Assembly: GCA_964448855.1 (NCBI GenBank)
Contig: CAYUXI010000014.1
Coordinates: forward strand, 1-62,715
Reading direction: 5' to 3'
Source of the DNA: QAMX01 sp964448855
GTDB taxonomy: Bacteria > Bacillota > Clostridia > Oscillospirales > QAMX01
Length of the DNA: 62,715 bases
Shown: piece by piece, positions 25,010-33,717 of the stretch
How the letters are laid out: each line of letters begins with the position of its first letter
Position numbering within the stretch: position 1 is the stretch's first letter
Notes under the pieces: model-generated
Told to the model about the DNA's origin: nothing
The model's input: the letters and a program-made list of their open reading frames with translations, nothing else
Databases searched by the model: none
Translations under genes and position numbers: made by a program

Positions 25010-26169
25010 TGTTTACAAACCTCCTTGATGATTGCAATCGCTTTCTTGAGTGCGTCCCACGGGATATTCAGCGGCGGCAGCAGACGAACCTTCTGCTTGG
25101 CCGTCAAAACCAGGACACCGTTCGCCATGCAGGCGGCGGCCACCTCTGCGGCGGGCTTGACCGTCTCAATGCCGAGCATCAGCCCGCGGCCGGACACGCC
25201 GACAATCCCGTCTGCATCGCTCAGACTGCTCTGAATCCATTCGCCCTTGGCCTTGACCTCACTGAGCAGTGCATCGTCGAGCCGGGAGAGAATGCTGTAG
25301 GCTCCGGCTGCGCAGACCGGATTGCCGCCAAAGGTGGAGCCGTGCGTCCCATACGTCAGAACATCGGCAGTCTTTTCGTTGAACATCGTCGCGCCAATCG
25401 GCAAACCGCCGCCCAACCCCTTGGCCGTTGTCACAATGTCGGGCGCAATGCCCGCGTGCATATAGGCGTACAGATCACCGGTTCTGCCGTTGCCCGTCTG
25501 CACTTCATCGACAATCAGCAGGATATCGTGCTTCGCGCACCGCGCAGCCAGCTCCTGCACATAGGCGTCGGTCAGAACGTTGACGCCGCCCTCACCTTGA
25601 ATCATTTCAATCATGACCGCGCAGATATTGGAATCACGTTCCAGAATTTCCAACGCAGCTTCGTCATTCGCCGGAATGTGGATAAACCCTTCCGTAAACG
25701 GGAAAAACGAGGTATGGAAAACATCCTGCCCGGTCGCGGACAGGGTGGTGACGGTTCTGCCGTGGAAGGAATTGGTCAGCGTGACAATCGTGTTCCGCCC
25801 GTCACCGTACCGGTCAAAGGAATATTTCCGCGCCGTTTTGATGGCGCACTCGTTGGCCTCTGCACCGGAATTGGAAAAGAATACCTTCTGCATCCCGGTT
25901 TTCTCACAGAGCAGCGCGGCCAGCCGGGCACACGGCTCCGAATAATACAGGTTGGAGGTGTGCTGCAAAACCGACAGCTGCTGCGTGACGGCGTCGATCC
26001 ACTCCGCATCCTGCACGCCAAACGTGTTGACGGCAATTCCCGCGCCCAGATCGATGTATTCACGGCCGGTTTCGTCGTAACAGTAGGAGCCGTTCCCGCG
26101 CACCAGAGCCAGATCAAACCGCCGGTAGGTACCGGCGACGTACTGGCGATCCGTTTCACGAATATTCAT
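25006..26169 (-). CDS. argD: Acetylornithine aminotransferase
   Basis: This 387-residue class III PLP aminotransferase converts N-acetylglutamate semialdehyde to N-acetylornithine. NSGAEANECAIKTAR, the PLP-binding Asp in LIVDEVQTGNGRTG and the Schiff-base Lys in TTAKGLGGGLPIGA are visible. The length is normal. It follows argB by 11 nt and overlaps argF. Confidence 0.94.
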   Translation of the reverse strand: MNIRETDRQYVAGTYRRFDLALVRGNGSYCYDETGREYIDLGAGIAVNTFGVQDAEWIDAVTQQLSVLQHTSNLYYSEPCARLAALLCEKTGMQKVFFSNSGAEANECAIKTARKYSFDRYGDGRNTIVTLTNSFHGRTVTTLSATGQDVFHTSFFPFTEGFIHIPANDEAALEILERDSNICAVMIEMIQGEGGVNVLTDAYVQELAARCAKHDILLIVDEVQTGNGRTGDLYAYMHAGIAPDIVTTAKGLGGGLPIGATMFNEKTADVLTYGTHGSTFGGNPVCAAGAYSILSRLDDALLSEVKAKGEWIQSSLSDADGIVGVSGRGLMLGIETVKPAAEVAAACMANGVLVLTAKQKVRLLPPLNIPWDALKKAIAIIKEVCKQ

Positions 26170-26180
26170 ATCGTTCCTCC

Positions 26181-27035
26181 TCAGACAAACATGGTACCGA
26201 TGCCTTCATCGGTCAAAATTTCAATCAGAATGGCGTGCGGAATCGTCCCATCAATGATGAACACGCGCTTGACACCGCGCCGGATGGCTTCGATGCAGCA
26301 GTCCACCTTCGGAATCATGCCGCCGGAAATGATGCCGTCCTTCATCAGCAGCGGCGCTTCGCTGACCTGAATTTTCGGAATCAACGAACCCGGGTCATTT
26401 TTATCGCGCAGAATGCCGACGATGTCCGTCATGGAAATCAGACTCTCTGCGCCGAGCATCCCGGCGATGCGGGAAGCCGCCGTATCCGCATTGATGTTGT
26501 AGACGTTGCCCTCCGCGTCGCACCCGACGGTGGAGACAACCGGAATGTATCCGTTGTTCAGCGCGTCCAGAATGGGACGCGTGTCAATGTCCGTGATTTC
26601 GCCGACATAGCCCAGCTCCGGATCCAGAGGCTTTGCCTGAATCATCTGGCCGTCAATGCCGCAGAGCCCAAGTGCCCGGCCGCCCAACGTGCCGAGAATG
26701 TTGACCAGACTCTTGTTGGTCTTTCCGGCCAGCACCATCTGCACGACGCCCGCCGTTTCGGCGTCCGTTACGCGCAGACCGTTAACAAACCGCGTCTCAT
26801 GCCCAAGACGCTTCAGCATATCGGAGATTTCCGGGCCGCCGCCGTGGACGAGCACCACGCGGATCCCGATCAGGGAGAGCAGAACGATGTCGCCCATCAC
26901 GGAATGCTTGAGCTCCTCGCTCAGCATGGCATTGCCGCCGTATTTGACGACAATGATCTTATTGGCATAGCGCTGTATGTAGGGGAGCGCGTGCGTTAAT
27001 ACTTCGGCGCGCTGCGCCGTGGTCAGTTCCTGCAT
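26181..27035 (-). CDS. argB: Acetylglutamate kinase
   Basis: This 284-residue amino acid kinase phosphorylates N-acetylglutamate. The glycine-rich segments VVKYGGNAM and LVHGGGPEIS are at the N-terminus, and NINADTAAS, typical of ArgB, is in the second half. AAGGAG lies 9 nt before ATG 27035; an in-frame TTG at 27044 abuts that site and is rejected. It sits between argJ and argD in the operon. Confidence 0.94.
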   Translation of the reverse strand: MQELTTAQRAEVLTHALPYIQRYANKIIVVKYGGNAMLSEELKHSVMGDIVLLSLIGIRVVLVHGGGPEISDMLKRLGHETRFVNGLRVTDAETAGVVQMVLAGKTNKSLVNILGTLGGRALGLCGIDGQMIQAKPLDPELGYVGEITDIDTRPILDALNNGYIPVVSTVGCDAEGNVYNINADTAASRIAGMLGAESLISMTDIVGILRDKNDPGSLIPKIQVSEAPLLMKDGIISGGMIPKVDCCIEAIRRGVKRVFIIDGTIPHAILIEILTDEGIGTMFV

Positions 27036-27054
27036 GATATCCAACTCCTTCGCA

Positions 27055-28281
27055 TCAGGTGCGGTAGTCGCCGTTGATCTTGACGTAATCGTATGTCAGA
27101 TCGCAGCCCCAGGCCGTTGCCGAGGCGGAACCGGCGTGCATCTGCACCAGAATCTGAATTTCTTTTTCGGACAGAATCGTCTTCGCCAGCTCTTCGGAGA
27201 AAGCGATGCCCGCGCCACCCTGACAGACGGCAATCTGACCGGCGGCCGAGGCGAAGGAAACATCCAGATCGGAAGGATCCACCGCCGCGCCGGAATAGCC
27301 AATCGCGCACAGAATGCGTCCCCAGTTGGCATCGGCACCGAACATGGCGGCCTTGACCAGCGAGGAGCAGATAACGGCCTTCGCAGCGGTACGCGCCGTC
27401 GGAAGGTCAGCCGCACCGGAGACGATGCATTCTAAGAGCTTGGTAGCGCCCTCGCCGTCGGCGGCAATGGCGCGGCAGAGCTGCGAGGTGACCGCGTGCA
27501 GCGCGGCACAGAAGGCGGCGAAATCCGGAGAGGAAGCGTCCTGAATGCACGGATTCCCGGCCAGACCGTTTGCCATCACGGCGACCATATCATTGGTGGA
27601 GGTGTCACCGTCAATGCTGATCATGTTGAAGGTGTCCGGTACATCGTTGGAAAGCGCCTGCTGCAGCAGAGCGGGTTCAATGGCAGCGTCGGTCGTGATG
27701 AAGACGAGCATGGTGGCCATGTTCGGGTGAATCATGCCGGAACCCTTTGCAATGCCGCCGATGTGGCAGGTGGTTCCACCGAGCTCAAAGGAAAATGCGA
27801 TTTCCTTCCGGACTGTGTCCGTTGTCATAATGGCCTCAGCCGCATCTGCACTGCCCTGTGCATCCGAACGGAGCGATGCGGTCAGCGACGGCATTGCAGC
27901 GGCAATCGGCGCAATCGGCAGCGGCTGCCCGATGACACCCGTCGAGGCGATGATGCAGTCGGACGGCTGGAGCTTCATCTCAGAAGCCAGCAGCGAGCAC
28001 ATCGTTTCCGCAATTTCCACGCCGTCGGCGTTGCAGGTGTTGGCATTGCCGCTGTTGCAGAGGATGGCGCGTGCATAGCCGTCCGCCACGTGCGATTTTG
28101 TGACCAGCAGCGGCGCTCCCTTCACGAGGTTCTGTGTATAGACGCAAGCGGCCGCAGCGGGAACGCTGCTCACAATCAGCGCCAGGTCTTTCTTGAGTTT
28201 ATTTTTCCGAATGCCACAGTGAACACCCGCACCGGAAAATCCCTGTGCGGCCGTGACACCGCCAATCATTGGTTCAAACAT
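27055..28281 (-). CDS. argJ: Glutamate N-acetyltransferase / ornithine acetyltransferase
   Basis: This 408-residue ArgJ recycles the acetyl group from N-acetylornithine to glutamate. The self-cleavage site, GMIHPNMATML with the Thr that becomes the beta-chain N-terminus, is near residue 190. GGAGG 8 nt before ATG 28281 sets the start over upstream Met codons. Its presence with no argE or argA nearby indicates the cyclic acetyl pathway. Confidence 0.94.
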   Translation of the reverse strand: MFEPMIGGVTAAQGFSGAGVHCGIRKNKLKKDLALIVSSVPAAAACVYTQNLVKGAPLLVTKSHVADGYARAILCNSGNANTCNADGVEIAETMCSLLASEMKLQPSDCIIASTGVIGQPLPIAPIAAAMPSLTASLRSDAQGSADAAEAIMTTDTVRKEIAFSFELGGTTCHIGGIAKGSGMIHPNMATMLVFITTDAAIEPALLQQALSNDVPDTFNMISIDGDTSTNDMVAVMANGLAGNPCIQDASSPDFAAFCAALHAVTSQLCRAIAADGEGATKLLECIVSGAADLPTARTAAKAVICSSLVKAAMFGADANWGRILCAIGYSGAAVDPSDLDVSFASAAGQIAVCQGGAGIAFSEELAKTILSEKEIQILVQMHAGSASATAWGCDLTYDYVKINGDYRT

Positions 28282-28322
28282 CTTGATATCCTCCATCATT
28301 CTTCGTTCCATCAATTACTTAT

Positions 28323-28328
28323 ATTATA
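28323..28328 (-). promoter_or_regulatory. Possible internal -10 element before argJ
   Basis: A perfect TATAAT on the minus strand lies between argC and argJ, but I see no convincing -35 element at 16-18 bp. It might give extra transcription of argJ onward. Confidence 0.3.
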
Positions 28329-28349
28329 GCATATTTCGCCTGAATCGGC

Positions 28350-29291
28350 TTACAGGACAAGGCCGGTAGTTTCGTCCAGACCGAGTGCAATGTTCATGCA
28401 TTGGATGGCAGCGCCGGAAGCGCCTTTGCCCAGATTGTCAAATCGGGAAATCAGCAGAGGCCGTTCATCATTTCCGGCGACGATGATTTCCATGCGGTCG
28501 CTCCCCGACAGCGCGTTGGCGGAGATCATCCCGTTTTCCACCTGGATCTCTTCCTCACTCAGGACGGAAATCAGCGGGGAACCGGCGTAGAACTCCGTGA
28601 AGGAATCGCGCAGCTCCTTCACCGTCAGGGGACGGGACAGCAGCTGACGGAACAGCGGAACCGTGACCTCCATCCCGGAATAGTAGTCCGCCACAATCGG
28701 CGAAAAGGCCGGCGGCGTGTTCAGTCCGCAAACGGTCTGCATTTCCGGCAGGTGCTTGTGCTGCTGCGTGATCCCGTATTGGCGGGGCACATCCAGCGCG
28801 ATCGGACGATCGGATGTCTGATAGGCGGCAATCATGGATTTTCCGCCGCCGCTGTATCCGGTCAGACTGTGGCAGACAAACGGATAGTCGGCATCGGCCA
28901 GACCATTGGCAATGAGCGGGTAAACGAGCGCAATCATTCCGCTTGCGTGGCAGCCGGGAACGGCAATTTTGCCGCCGGATGCAATGCTCGCCCGGTGCGC
29001 GGCGGACAGCTCCGGAAATCCGTAGCTCCAGGCGGGGTTGGTGCGGTGCGCAGTGGACGTGTCGAGCAGCGCCAGACGCGGCGATGCAACCGCCGCAATT
29101 TCGCGGGCGGCAGCGTCGGGCAGACAGAGAAAAGCGATGTCGGCTGCCTGAATGGCCTCTACCCGGGCGTCAAAATCCTTTCGGAGCTCCTCGGGGAGCA
29201 CCGTCAGCTCGATATCCGGTCTGGCGGAAAGTCGCTCCACAATGCGAAGCCCGGTCGTTCCCTGGTTGCCATCAATGAATCCTTTGATCAT
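28350..29291 (-). CDS. argC: N-acetyl-gamma-glutamyl-phosphate reductase, type 2 (short form)
   Basis: This 313-residue NADPH enzyme makes N-acetylglutamate semialdehyde. IDGNQGTTGLRIVERL forms the nucleotide-binding start, and VPGCHASG carries the catalytic Cys near residue 115. The length matches the short type 2 ArgC rather than the roughly 345-residue common form. GGAGG lies about 12 nt before the ATG. It is the first gene of the arginine operon. Confidence 0.93.
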   Translation of the reverse strand: MIKGFIDGNQGTTGLRIVERLSARPDIELTVLPEELRKDFDARVEAIQAADIAFLCLPDAAAREIAAVASPRLALLDTSTAHRTNPAWSYGFPELSAAHRASIASGGKIAVPGCHASGMIALVYPLIANGLADADYPFVCHSLTGYSGGGKSMIAAYQTSDRPIALDVPRQYGITQQHKHLPEMQTVCGLNTPPAFSPIVADYYSGMEVTVPLFRQLLSRPLTVKELRDSFTEFYAGSPLISVLSEEEIQVENGMISANALSGSDRMEIIVAGNDERPLLISRFDNLGKGASGAAIQCMNIALGLDETTGLVL

Positions 29292-29352
29292 ACTGCGTTC
29301 CTGTCCTCCGTATATGCAAAATGGAATGTATATTTAAGCATGGAATAGAAAT

Positions 29353-29381
29353 ATTATACACGAAACCTCCGAAAAAATCAA
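29353..29381 (-). promoter_or_regulatory. Promoter of the arginine operon
   Basis: On the minus strand TTGATT (29376-29381) and TATAAT (29353-29358) are 17 bp apart. The AT-rich leader just after it (about 29318-29350) contains CATGCTTAAATATACATT, which vaguely resembles an ARG box for ArgR/AhrC, but the match is weak. Confidence 0.65.
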
Positions 29382-29624
29382 GATTCAATCGGGGAGAACG
29401 TGCATATTTATTCCTGTGAACAAATAAAGGGCGAACTGGCGGGTGAAATTGTATCAAATCATATAAAGGAAATCGCACCTGCCCGGCCATGGAGGGCCTG
29501 CGAAGGCCGTGCAAATCAGCCGGAACGGACGGAAAGAGCGTCCAGGGCTTGCGTGAAAAAACGGCGGAAGCGGATGCATTTTCAAAAAATTCAGAAATGC
29601 AGAGCTGTTTTTCGCGAAAAGGAC
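29382..29624. other. Intergenic region between divergent argC and yajC
   Basis: I see no gene, T-box or riboswitch fold that I can support here; only the two divergent promoters at its ends and a short GGCCTGCGAAGGCC inverted repeat. Confidence 0.5.
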
Positions 29625-29653
29625 TTGCATTCCATGTGGGATTTGTGTATAAT
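29625..29653 (+). promoter_or_regulatory. Promoter of the yajC-SCIFF region
   Basis: TTGCAT (29625-29630) and TATAAT (29648-29653) are 17 bp apart, about 34 nt before the yajC start. Confidence 0.75.
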
Positions 29654-29686
29654 TAACAGGATAGAATCGATTGGAGGAAGAATGAT

Positions 29687-30034
29687 ATGCTGAACATGAT
29701 TCACGTTCTGGACGTTGCCGCTTCAACCACCGCTGCAGCTGAACAGAACGGAAACAAAAGCGGAAGCTGGATTCCGACCTTGGTCATGATTGTCGCCATG
29801 GTTGCCATCTTCTATTTTATGATTATCCGTCCCCAGAAAAAACGGGACAATCAGGCCAAGGAAATGCGCAATTCCATCAAAGTGGGCGATGAAATCGTCA
29901 CCATTGGCGGAATTTGCGGTAAAGTCACCAACGTCAAGGACGACACGATCACCATCCTGTCCTCTGAAAGCAAGATGACGTTCCTGAAAACGGCCATTGC
30001 GTCGGTCGAATCCAAGGACGACGACGAGGAATAA
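29687..30034 (+). CDS. yajC: Preprotein translocase accessory subunit YajC
   Basis: This 115-residue protein has one N-terminal membrane helix (WIPTLVMIVAMVAIFYFMII) followed by RPQKKR and the cytoplasmic domain with VGDEIVTIGGICGKV, the YajC signature. It associates with SecDF-YidC and helps protein export. GGAGGAAG precedes the ATG. yajC next to a TIGR04086 protein and SCIFF is a known arrangement in Clostridia. Confidence 0.93.
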   Translation: MLNMIHVLDVAASTTAAAEQNGNKSGSWIPTLVMIVAMVAIFYFMIIRPQKKRDNQAKEMRNSIKVGDEIVTIGGICGKVTNVKDDTITILSSESKMTFLKTAIASVESKDDDEE

Positions 30035-30097
30035 ACCGTCACCGCTGCCGCATACAGATGATACTGTTCAAATCGTACATCTGTCAGAGGTGAGTCT

Positions 30098-30487
30098 ATG
30101 GAGACAAGCGGCAAACGAATTGGATTCCTGCGCGCTGTACGGCGCCTGCTTCTGTCCGCAGTCTGCGGCGTCCTGCTCGAAGTGATCACGGTGCTGGTCT
30201 TTGCCCTGATTGCCGTCAAAGGCGGCAGTCTCAACGCAGTCCGAAACGGTTGCGTCTATGTGGGCAGTATGATCGGCGGCATCTGCTCCGGCTGGATGGC
30301 TGCACGCAAAGCGGGGAGAAACGGCCTGTTGAATGGCGCGTGTGCGGCGCTGATCTGCGCTGTACTGACCGGGCTGCTGGCGCTGCTGCCGGATGGATTT
30401 CGGCAGGCAGGACGACCGGTGCTTTCGGTTGTCTGTATGACCGGCGGGCTGGTCGGCGGCTTGGTCGGCGTCAATTTCCTACATTAA
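30098..30487 (+). CDS. TIGR04086 family membrane protein
   Basis: This 129-residue protein has four predicted membrane helices and little else. Its place between yajC and the SCIFF precursor, its size and its Gly-rich helices match TIGR04086, a family of unknown function found with SCIFF in Clostridia. AGGTGA lies 7 nt before the ATG. A role in SCIFF export is guesswork. Confidence 0.8.
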   Translation: METSGKRIGFLRAVRRLLLSAVCGVLLEVITVLVFALIAVKGGSLNAVRNGCVYVGSMIGGICSGWMAARKAGRNGLLNGACAALICAVLTGLLALLPDGFRQAGRPVLSVVCMTGGLVGGLVGVNFLH

Positions 30488-30548
30488 ATATCGTCAAACC
30501 ACATCATTTCCACGCGGAATGAATTACAACGAAAAGGAAGAACATCAA

Positions 30549-30695
30549 ATGAAACACATCAAAACGCTGAATTCCAGAAACCTTCGTCAGAGCGCGGCAA
30601 AGGGTGGCTGCGGCGAATGCCAGACCTCCTGCCAGTCCGCCTGCAAGACCTCCTGCACCGTCGCCAATCAGAAATGTGAGAACAACGACAAGTAA
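30549..30695 (+). CDS. SCIFF ranthipeptide precursor (six cysteines)
   Basis: This 48-residue peptide begins MKHIKTLNSRNL and carries six Cys at 21, 24, 28, 32, 36 and 43, with CQTSCQSACKTSC at its centre, the hallmark of SCIFF (six cysteines in forty-five residues). The maturase gene downstream should form thioether links from Cys to acceptor residues. AAGGAAG precedes the ATG. SCIFF is nearly universal in Clostridia, and quorum-sensing or metabolic control roles have been proposed for some members. A strong hairpin follows. Confidence 0.97.
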   Translation: MKHIKTLNSRNLRQSAAKGGCGECQTSCQSACKTSCTVANQKCENNDK

Positions 30696-30708
30696 TGGAC
30701 TGCTGACG

Positions 30709-30742
30709 GAGCCGCACAAAGACGAACGCCTTTGTGCGGCTC
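30709..30742 (+). terminator. Partial terminator / attenuator after SCIFF
   Basis: Arms 30709-30721 and 30730-30742 form a perfect 13-bp GC-rich stem. The T-run behind it is poor, so readthrough into the maturase gene is expected. A second hairpin (30763-30770 with 30776-30783) lies just upstream of the maturase. This would keep precursor mRNA more abundant than enzyme mRNA. Confidence 0.65.
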
Positions 30743-30817
30743 AGCCTGTTTCACAGGCAAAACCGGTTCGGGACTCGAACCGGAAAGAACAATGATAGAA
30801 TTCGGAGATCGTTTCAA

Positions 30818-32230
30818 ATGGCACATACATCGGTTCATACATATACACTGCTCGGTCAGTACATCGCCCTCGATGTGGCAAGCGGTGCGGTTCATGTGCT
30901 GGACAAGCTGGCATATGATGTCCTCCGTCTGCTGACGCCGCCGCTCCAACGGGAATGCCCGGCGGACGTTTATGCATCACTGGATGCACCGGCAGCCGAC
31001 ATTGACGAGGCGTACGCCGAGCTGTACGCTCTGTTTGAGGAAGGCCTGCTCTTCTCGGAGGATGATTACGAGCAGATCGCCGCAATGATCAACAAGCATC
31101 CGCCGGTCAAGGCACTTTGCCTGCACATCTCCCACGACTGCAACCTCCGCTGCAAATACTGCTTCGCGGGGACGGGAAATTTCGGCGGACAGCGGATGCT
31201 GATGCCCGCACAGACGGCGATTGACGCCATGGAATTTGTCCGGAAAGCCTCCGGTGCCCGCAAAAATATCGAGGTGGACTTCTTCGGCGGGGAACCGCTG
31301 ATGGCGTTCGATACCGTGATTCAAACGGTCGAATACGTCCGCGCACGGGAGAAGGAGTGGGGGAAGACCTTCCGCTTCACCCTGACGACAAACGGCCTGG
31401 CACTCGATGACCGGAAAATCGAGTTTATCAACCGCGAAATGTCCAACGTTGTCCTGTCACTCGATGGCCGCCCGGAGGTCAATGATGCCCTCCGCTGTGA
31501 TATCGCCGGAAAAGGCAGCTATGCGCGTGTCATGCCGAAGCTGCTCAAGATGGCACAGACCCGCAACGGAAAGGACTATTATGTCCGCGGCACCTTTACC
31601 CGATTGAATCTCGACTTCGCCGAAGACGTCCTGCACCTGCGCAATCTCGGCTTCAAGGAGATCAGCGTCGAACCCGTTGTGACGACGGATCCGAAACTTG
31701 ATTTCACGGAGGCTGACCTGCCGCGCATCTACAGCGAATATGAACGGCTGGCGCAGATCATGCTCGATCGCGCCGGAACGGACGACACCTTCCGCTTCTT
31801 CCACTTCATGATTGACCTGGAGCAGGGCCCCTGCGTGATCAAACGGTTGCGCGGCTGCGGTGCCGGAGCCGAGTACTTGGCCGTCACACCGGATGGCGAG
31901 CTCTATCCGTGCCACCAGTTCGTCGGCAACCCCGACTTCAAAATCGGCAGCATTTACGAACCGGATCACCTGAATGAATCGCTCCGCGAACAGTTTGCCG
32001 CGCAGAATGTCTATTCGCGCAGCGGCTGCCGCGACTGCTTCGCACGGTTCTACTGCTCAGGCGGCTGCTCCGCTGCCAACTACAACAAAAACGGCGACCT
32101 GTCCAAACCGTATGAGCTGGGCTGCAACATCGAGCGGAAACGCGTCGAATGCGCCATTGCCCTCAAAGCCGCACTGGCGGTTCGTGCAGACGAACAGGCC
32201 ATGAAACAGGAAAATGAGGCGAACGCATGA
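30818..32230 (+). CDS. SCIFF radical SAM maturase (SPASM)
   Basis: This 470-residue enzyme should install thioether links in the SCIFF peptide. The N-terminal about 90 residues resemble a PqqD-like leader-binding domain. The radical SAM cluster motif is CNLRCKYC (Cys 108, 112, 115), followed by FFGGEP. The C-terminal SPASM region binds two further Fe-S clusters: CGAGAEYLAVTPDGELYPC, then CRDCFARFYCSGGC. GGAG before ATG 30818 sets the start; frames open further upstream lack a site. proC overlaps its end by 4 nt. Confidence 0.95.
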   Translation: MAHTSVHTYTLLGQYIALDVASGAVHVLDKLAYDVLRLLTPPLQRECPADVYASLDAPAADIDEAYAELYALFEEGLLFSEDDYEQIAAMINKHPPVKALCLHISHDCNLRCKYCFAGTGNFGGQRMLMPAQTAIDAMEFVRKASGARKNIEVDFFGGEPLMAFDTVIQTVEYVRAREKEWGKTFRFTLTTNGLALDDRKIEFINREMSNVVLSLDGRPEVNDALRCDIAGKGSYARVMPKLLKMAQTRNGKDYYVRGTFTRLNLDFAEDVLHLRNLGFKEISVEPVVTTDPKLDFTEADLPRIYSEYERLAQIMLDRAGTDDTFRFFHFMIDLEQGPCVIKRLRGCGAGAEYLAVTPDGELYPCHQFVGNPDFKIGSIYEPDHLNESLREQFAAQNVYSRSGCRDCFARFYCSGGCSAANYNKNGDLSKPYELGCNIERKRVECAIALKAALAVRADEQAMKQENEANA

Positions 32231-33024
32231 AACGAATCGGATTTGTCGGCGGCGGTAAAATGGCCGGCGCAATCATCAATGCTCTGCTGAAAAACGGGAT
32301 GGATCCTGCCCGACTGACAGTCAGCGACAGCTCCGCAGAAGCGCGTGAACGGCACGCAGCCGCCGGTATTTTTGTCACGGCGGACAACGCGGAGACGTTT
32401 ACCCGTTCCGATCTGGTTTTCCTTGCGGTCAAACCGCAGCACATGGCCGAAGCGCTCCAAAGCGTGAGCGACGCATCCGCCGGCAAAACGGTGGTCACGA
32501 TGGCCGCTGGCATCCGGACGGAGACCATTCGCGCCTTCTGCCCGCGTGCATCTGCTGTCGTCCGCATGATGCCGAATACCCCGATGCTCGTCAACCGCGG
32601 AACCATCGCCGTCGCATTCGGCGATGCCCCGGCGGAAACTGTGGAAACAGTGACCGGAATCCTCGCACAGGCCGGTCAGGTGTTCCCGGTGGACGAATCC
32701 ATGATGAACGTCGTGACGGCGCTGTCCGGCTCCGGCCCCGCCTATTTCTACCGGATTGCCAGCGTGCTGGCGGCGGAAGCATCCAGCCTCGGCCTGCCTG
32801 CTGAAACGGCTGTGCGCATGGCGGCTGAAACCATGGCCGGTGCCGCAGAAATGATGCTCGTTTCCGGAAAATCGCCCGAAACGCTGCTGCAGGACGTCTC
32901 CTCCGCAAAGGGGACGACGGTGGCGGCGCTGGAAGCGTTCGATGAAGCCAATCTGGACGATGCATTGAAGAACGGCGTCCGTGCGGCCAACCGCAGAGCG
33001 GAAGAGCTTGCAGCCGGGAAATAA
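32227..33024 (+). CDS. proC: Pyrroline-5-carboxylate reductase
   Basis: This 265-residue enzyme makes proline from pyrroline-5-carboxylate with NAD(P)H. The Rossmann start IGFVGGGKMAGAI, RMMPNTPMLVNRG in the middle, and the C-terminal ALSGSGPAYFY and DVSSAKGTTVAALEAF segments are all typical. Its ATG overlaps the maturase stop (ATGA), so it is coupled to the SCIFF operon; a link between proline synthesis and SCIFF is not otherwise evident. Confidence 0.95.
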   Translation: MKRIGFVGGGKMAGAIINALLKNGMDPARLTVSDSSAEARERHAAAGIFVTADNAETFTRSDLVFLAVKPQHMAEALQSVSDASAGKTVVTMAAGIRTETIRAFCPRASAVVRMMPNTPMLVNRGTIAVAFGDAPAETVETVTGILAQAGQVFPVDESMMNVVTALSGSGPAYFYRIASVLAAEASSLGLPAETAVRMAAETMAGAAEMMLVSGKSPETLLQDVSSAKGTTVAALEAFDEANLDDALKNGVRAANRRAEELAAGK

Positions 33025-33036
33025 CGTCCAACCTGA

Positions 33037-33693
33037 ATGAACGCCGCCCTTTCTGAATATATTGAACGCAGAAAGGGGATGGCGGAATTGCAAAAACGGG
33101 CGTGGAGTCGCAACCATCCGATTTCCGACGGCGGCGCCGTCCTCATCCTCGGCCTGACGTTTGTCGGTGGCTGTCTGCTCGGTGCATTCGCGGCGCGCAA
33201 GCTGTCGCCCGCGGCGTCGGAACAGCTCCGCACGGGGCTGGAACGGTATGTTGCAGCCGCCAAAGACGGCACGCTGCGGCTCGGCTTCTGGCAGAGCCTC
33301 CGGGAACTGCTTCCCTGGACGGTTCTGGCAGTCAGCCTGACCGCGTTTGTGTCCTGCGGCATGACGCTCCCGCTGCTCTTTGCTTGCCGGGGCTGCACGG
33401 CGGCCTGCGCTGTCTCATCCGTTTTGCAGGTGCGCGGCCTTCGCCTCGGCCTGCTCACGGTTGCAGCGGTCTGCGGAATCCGCAACCTGACGCAGCTGCT
33501 GGCACTCGCCACGGTTGCCGTCCCGAACTTCGCACGGACACTCCGCCGGGAGCGTCTGCGCGGCCCGTACCGTTTTTATGCGGTCGATCGAACCTCTGTA
33601 CAATCCACCTGGACAGCGCTGCTGCTGACACTTGTGGCGGCTGCAGCCGATGTTCTGCTGACACCTGCGCTGACTGCGCTCCTGCCGAAATAA
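33037..33693 (+). CDS. Multi-pass membrane protein, possibly SpoIIM-like
   Basis: This protein of up to 218 residues has about five membrane helices. The segment LPWTVLAVSLTAFVSCGMTL followed by LLFACRGCTAACAVSSVL recalls stage II sporulation protein M, but the match is by eye and weak. The ATG at 33037 has no ribosome binding site; GAAAGGGG at 33071 fits a TTG start at 33088 better. It lies 12 nt after proC in the same operon. Confidence 0.65.
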   Translation: MNAALSEYIERRKGMAELQKRAWSRNHPISDGGAVLILGLTFVGGCLLGAFAARKLSPAASEQLRTGLERYVAAAKDGTLRLGFWQSLRELLPWTVLAVSLTAFVSCGMTLPLLFACRGCTAACAVSSVLQVRGLRLGLLTVAAVCGIRNLTQLLALATVAVPNFARTLRRERLRGPYRFYAVDRTSVQSTWTALLLTLVAAAADVLLTPALTALLPK

Positions 33694-33717
33694 ATCTCTG
33701 AAAGTGGAGAGATTCCA

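Noticed and set aside
29292..29686. T-box or riboswitch upstream of argC or yajC
   Set aside because: No T-box core sequence or recognisable aptamer was found; only promoters and AT-rich text.
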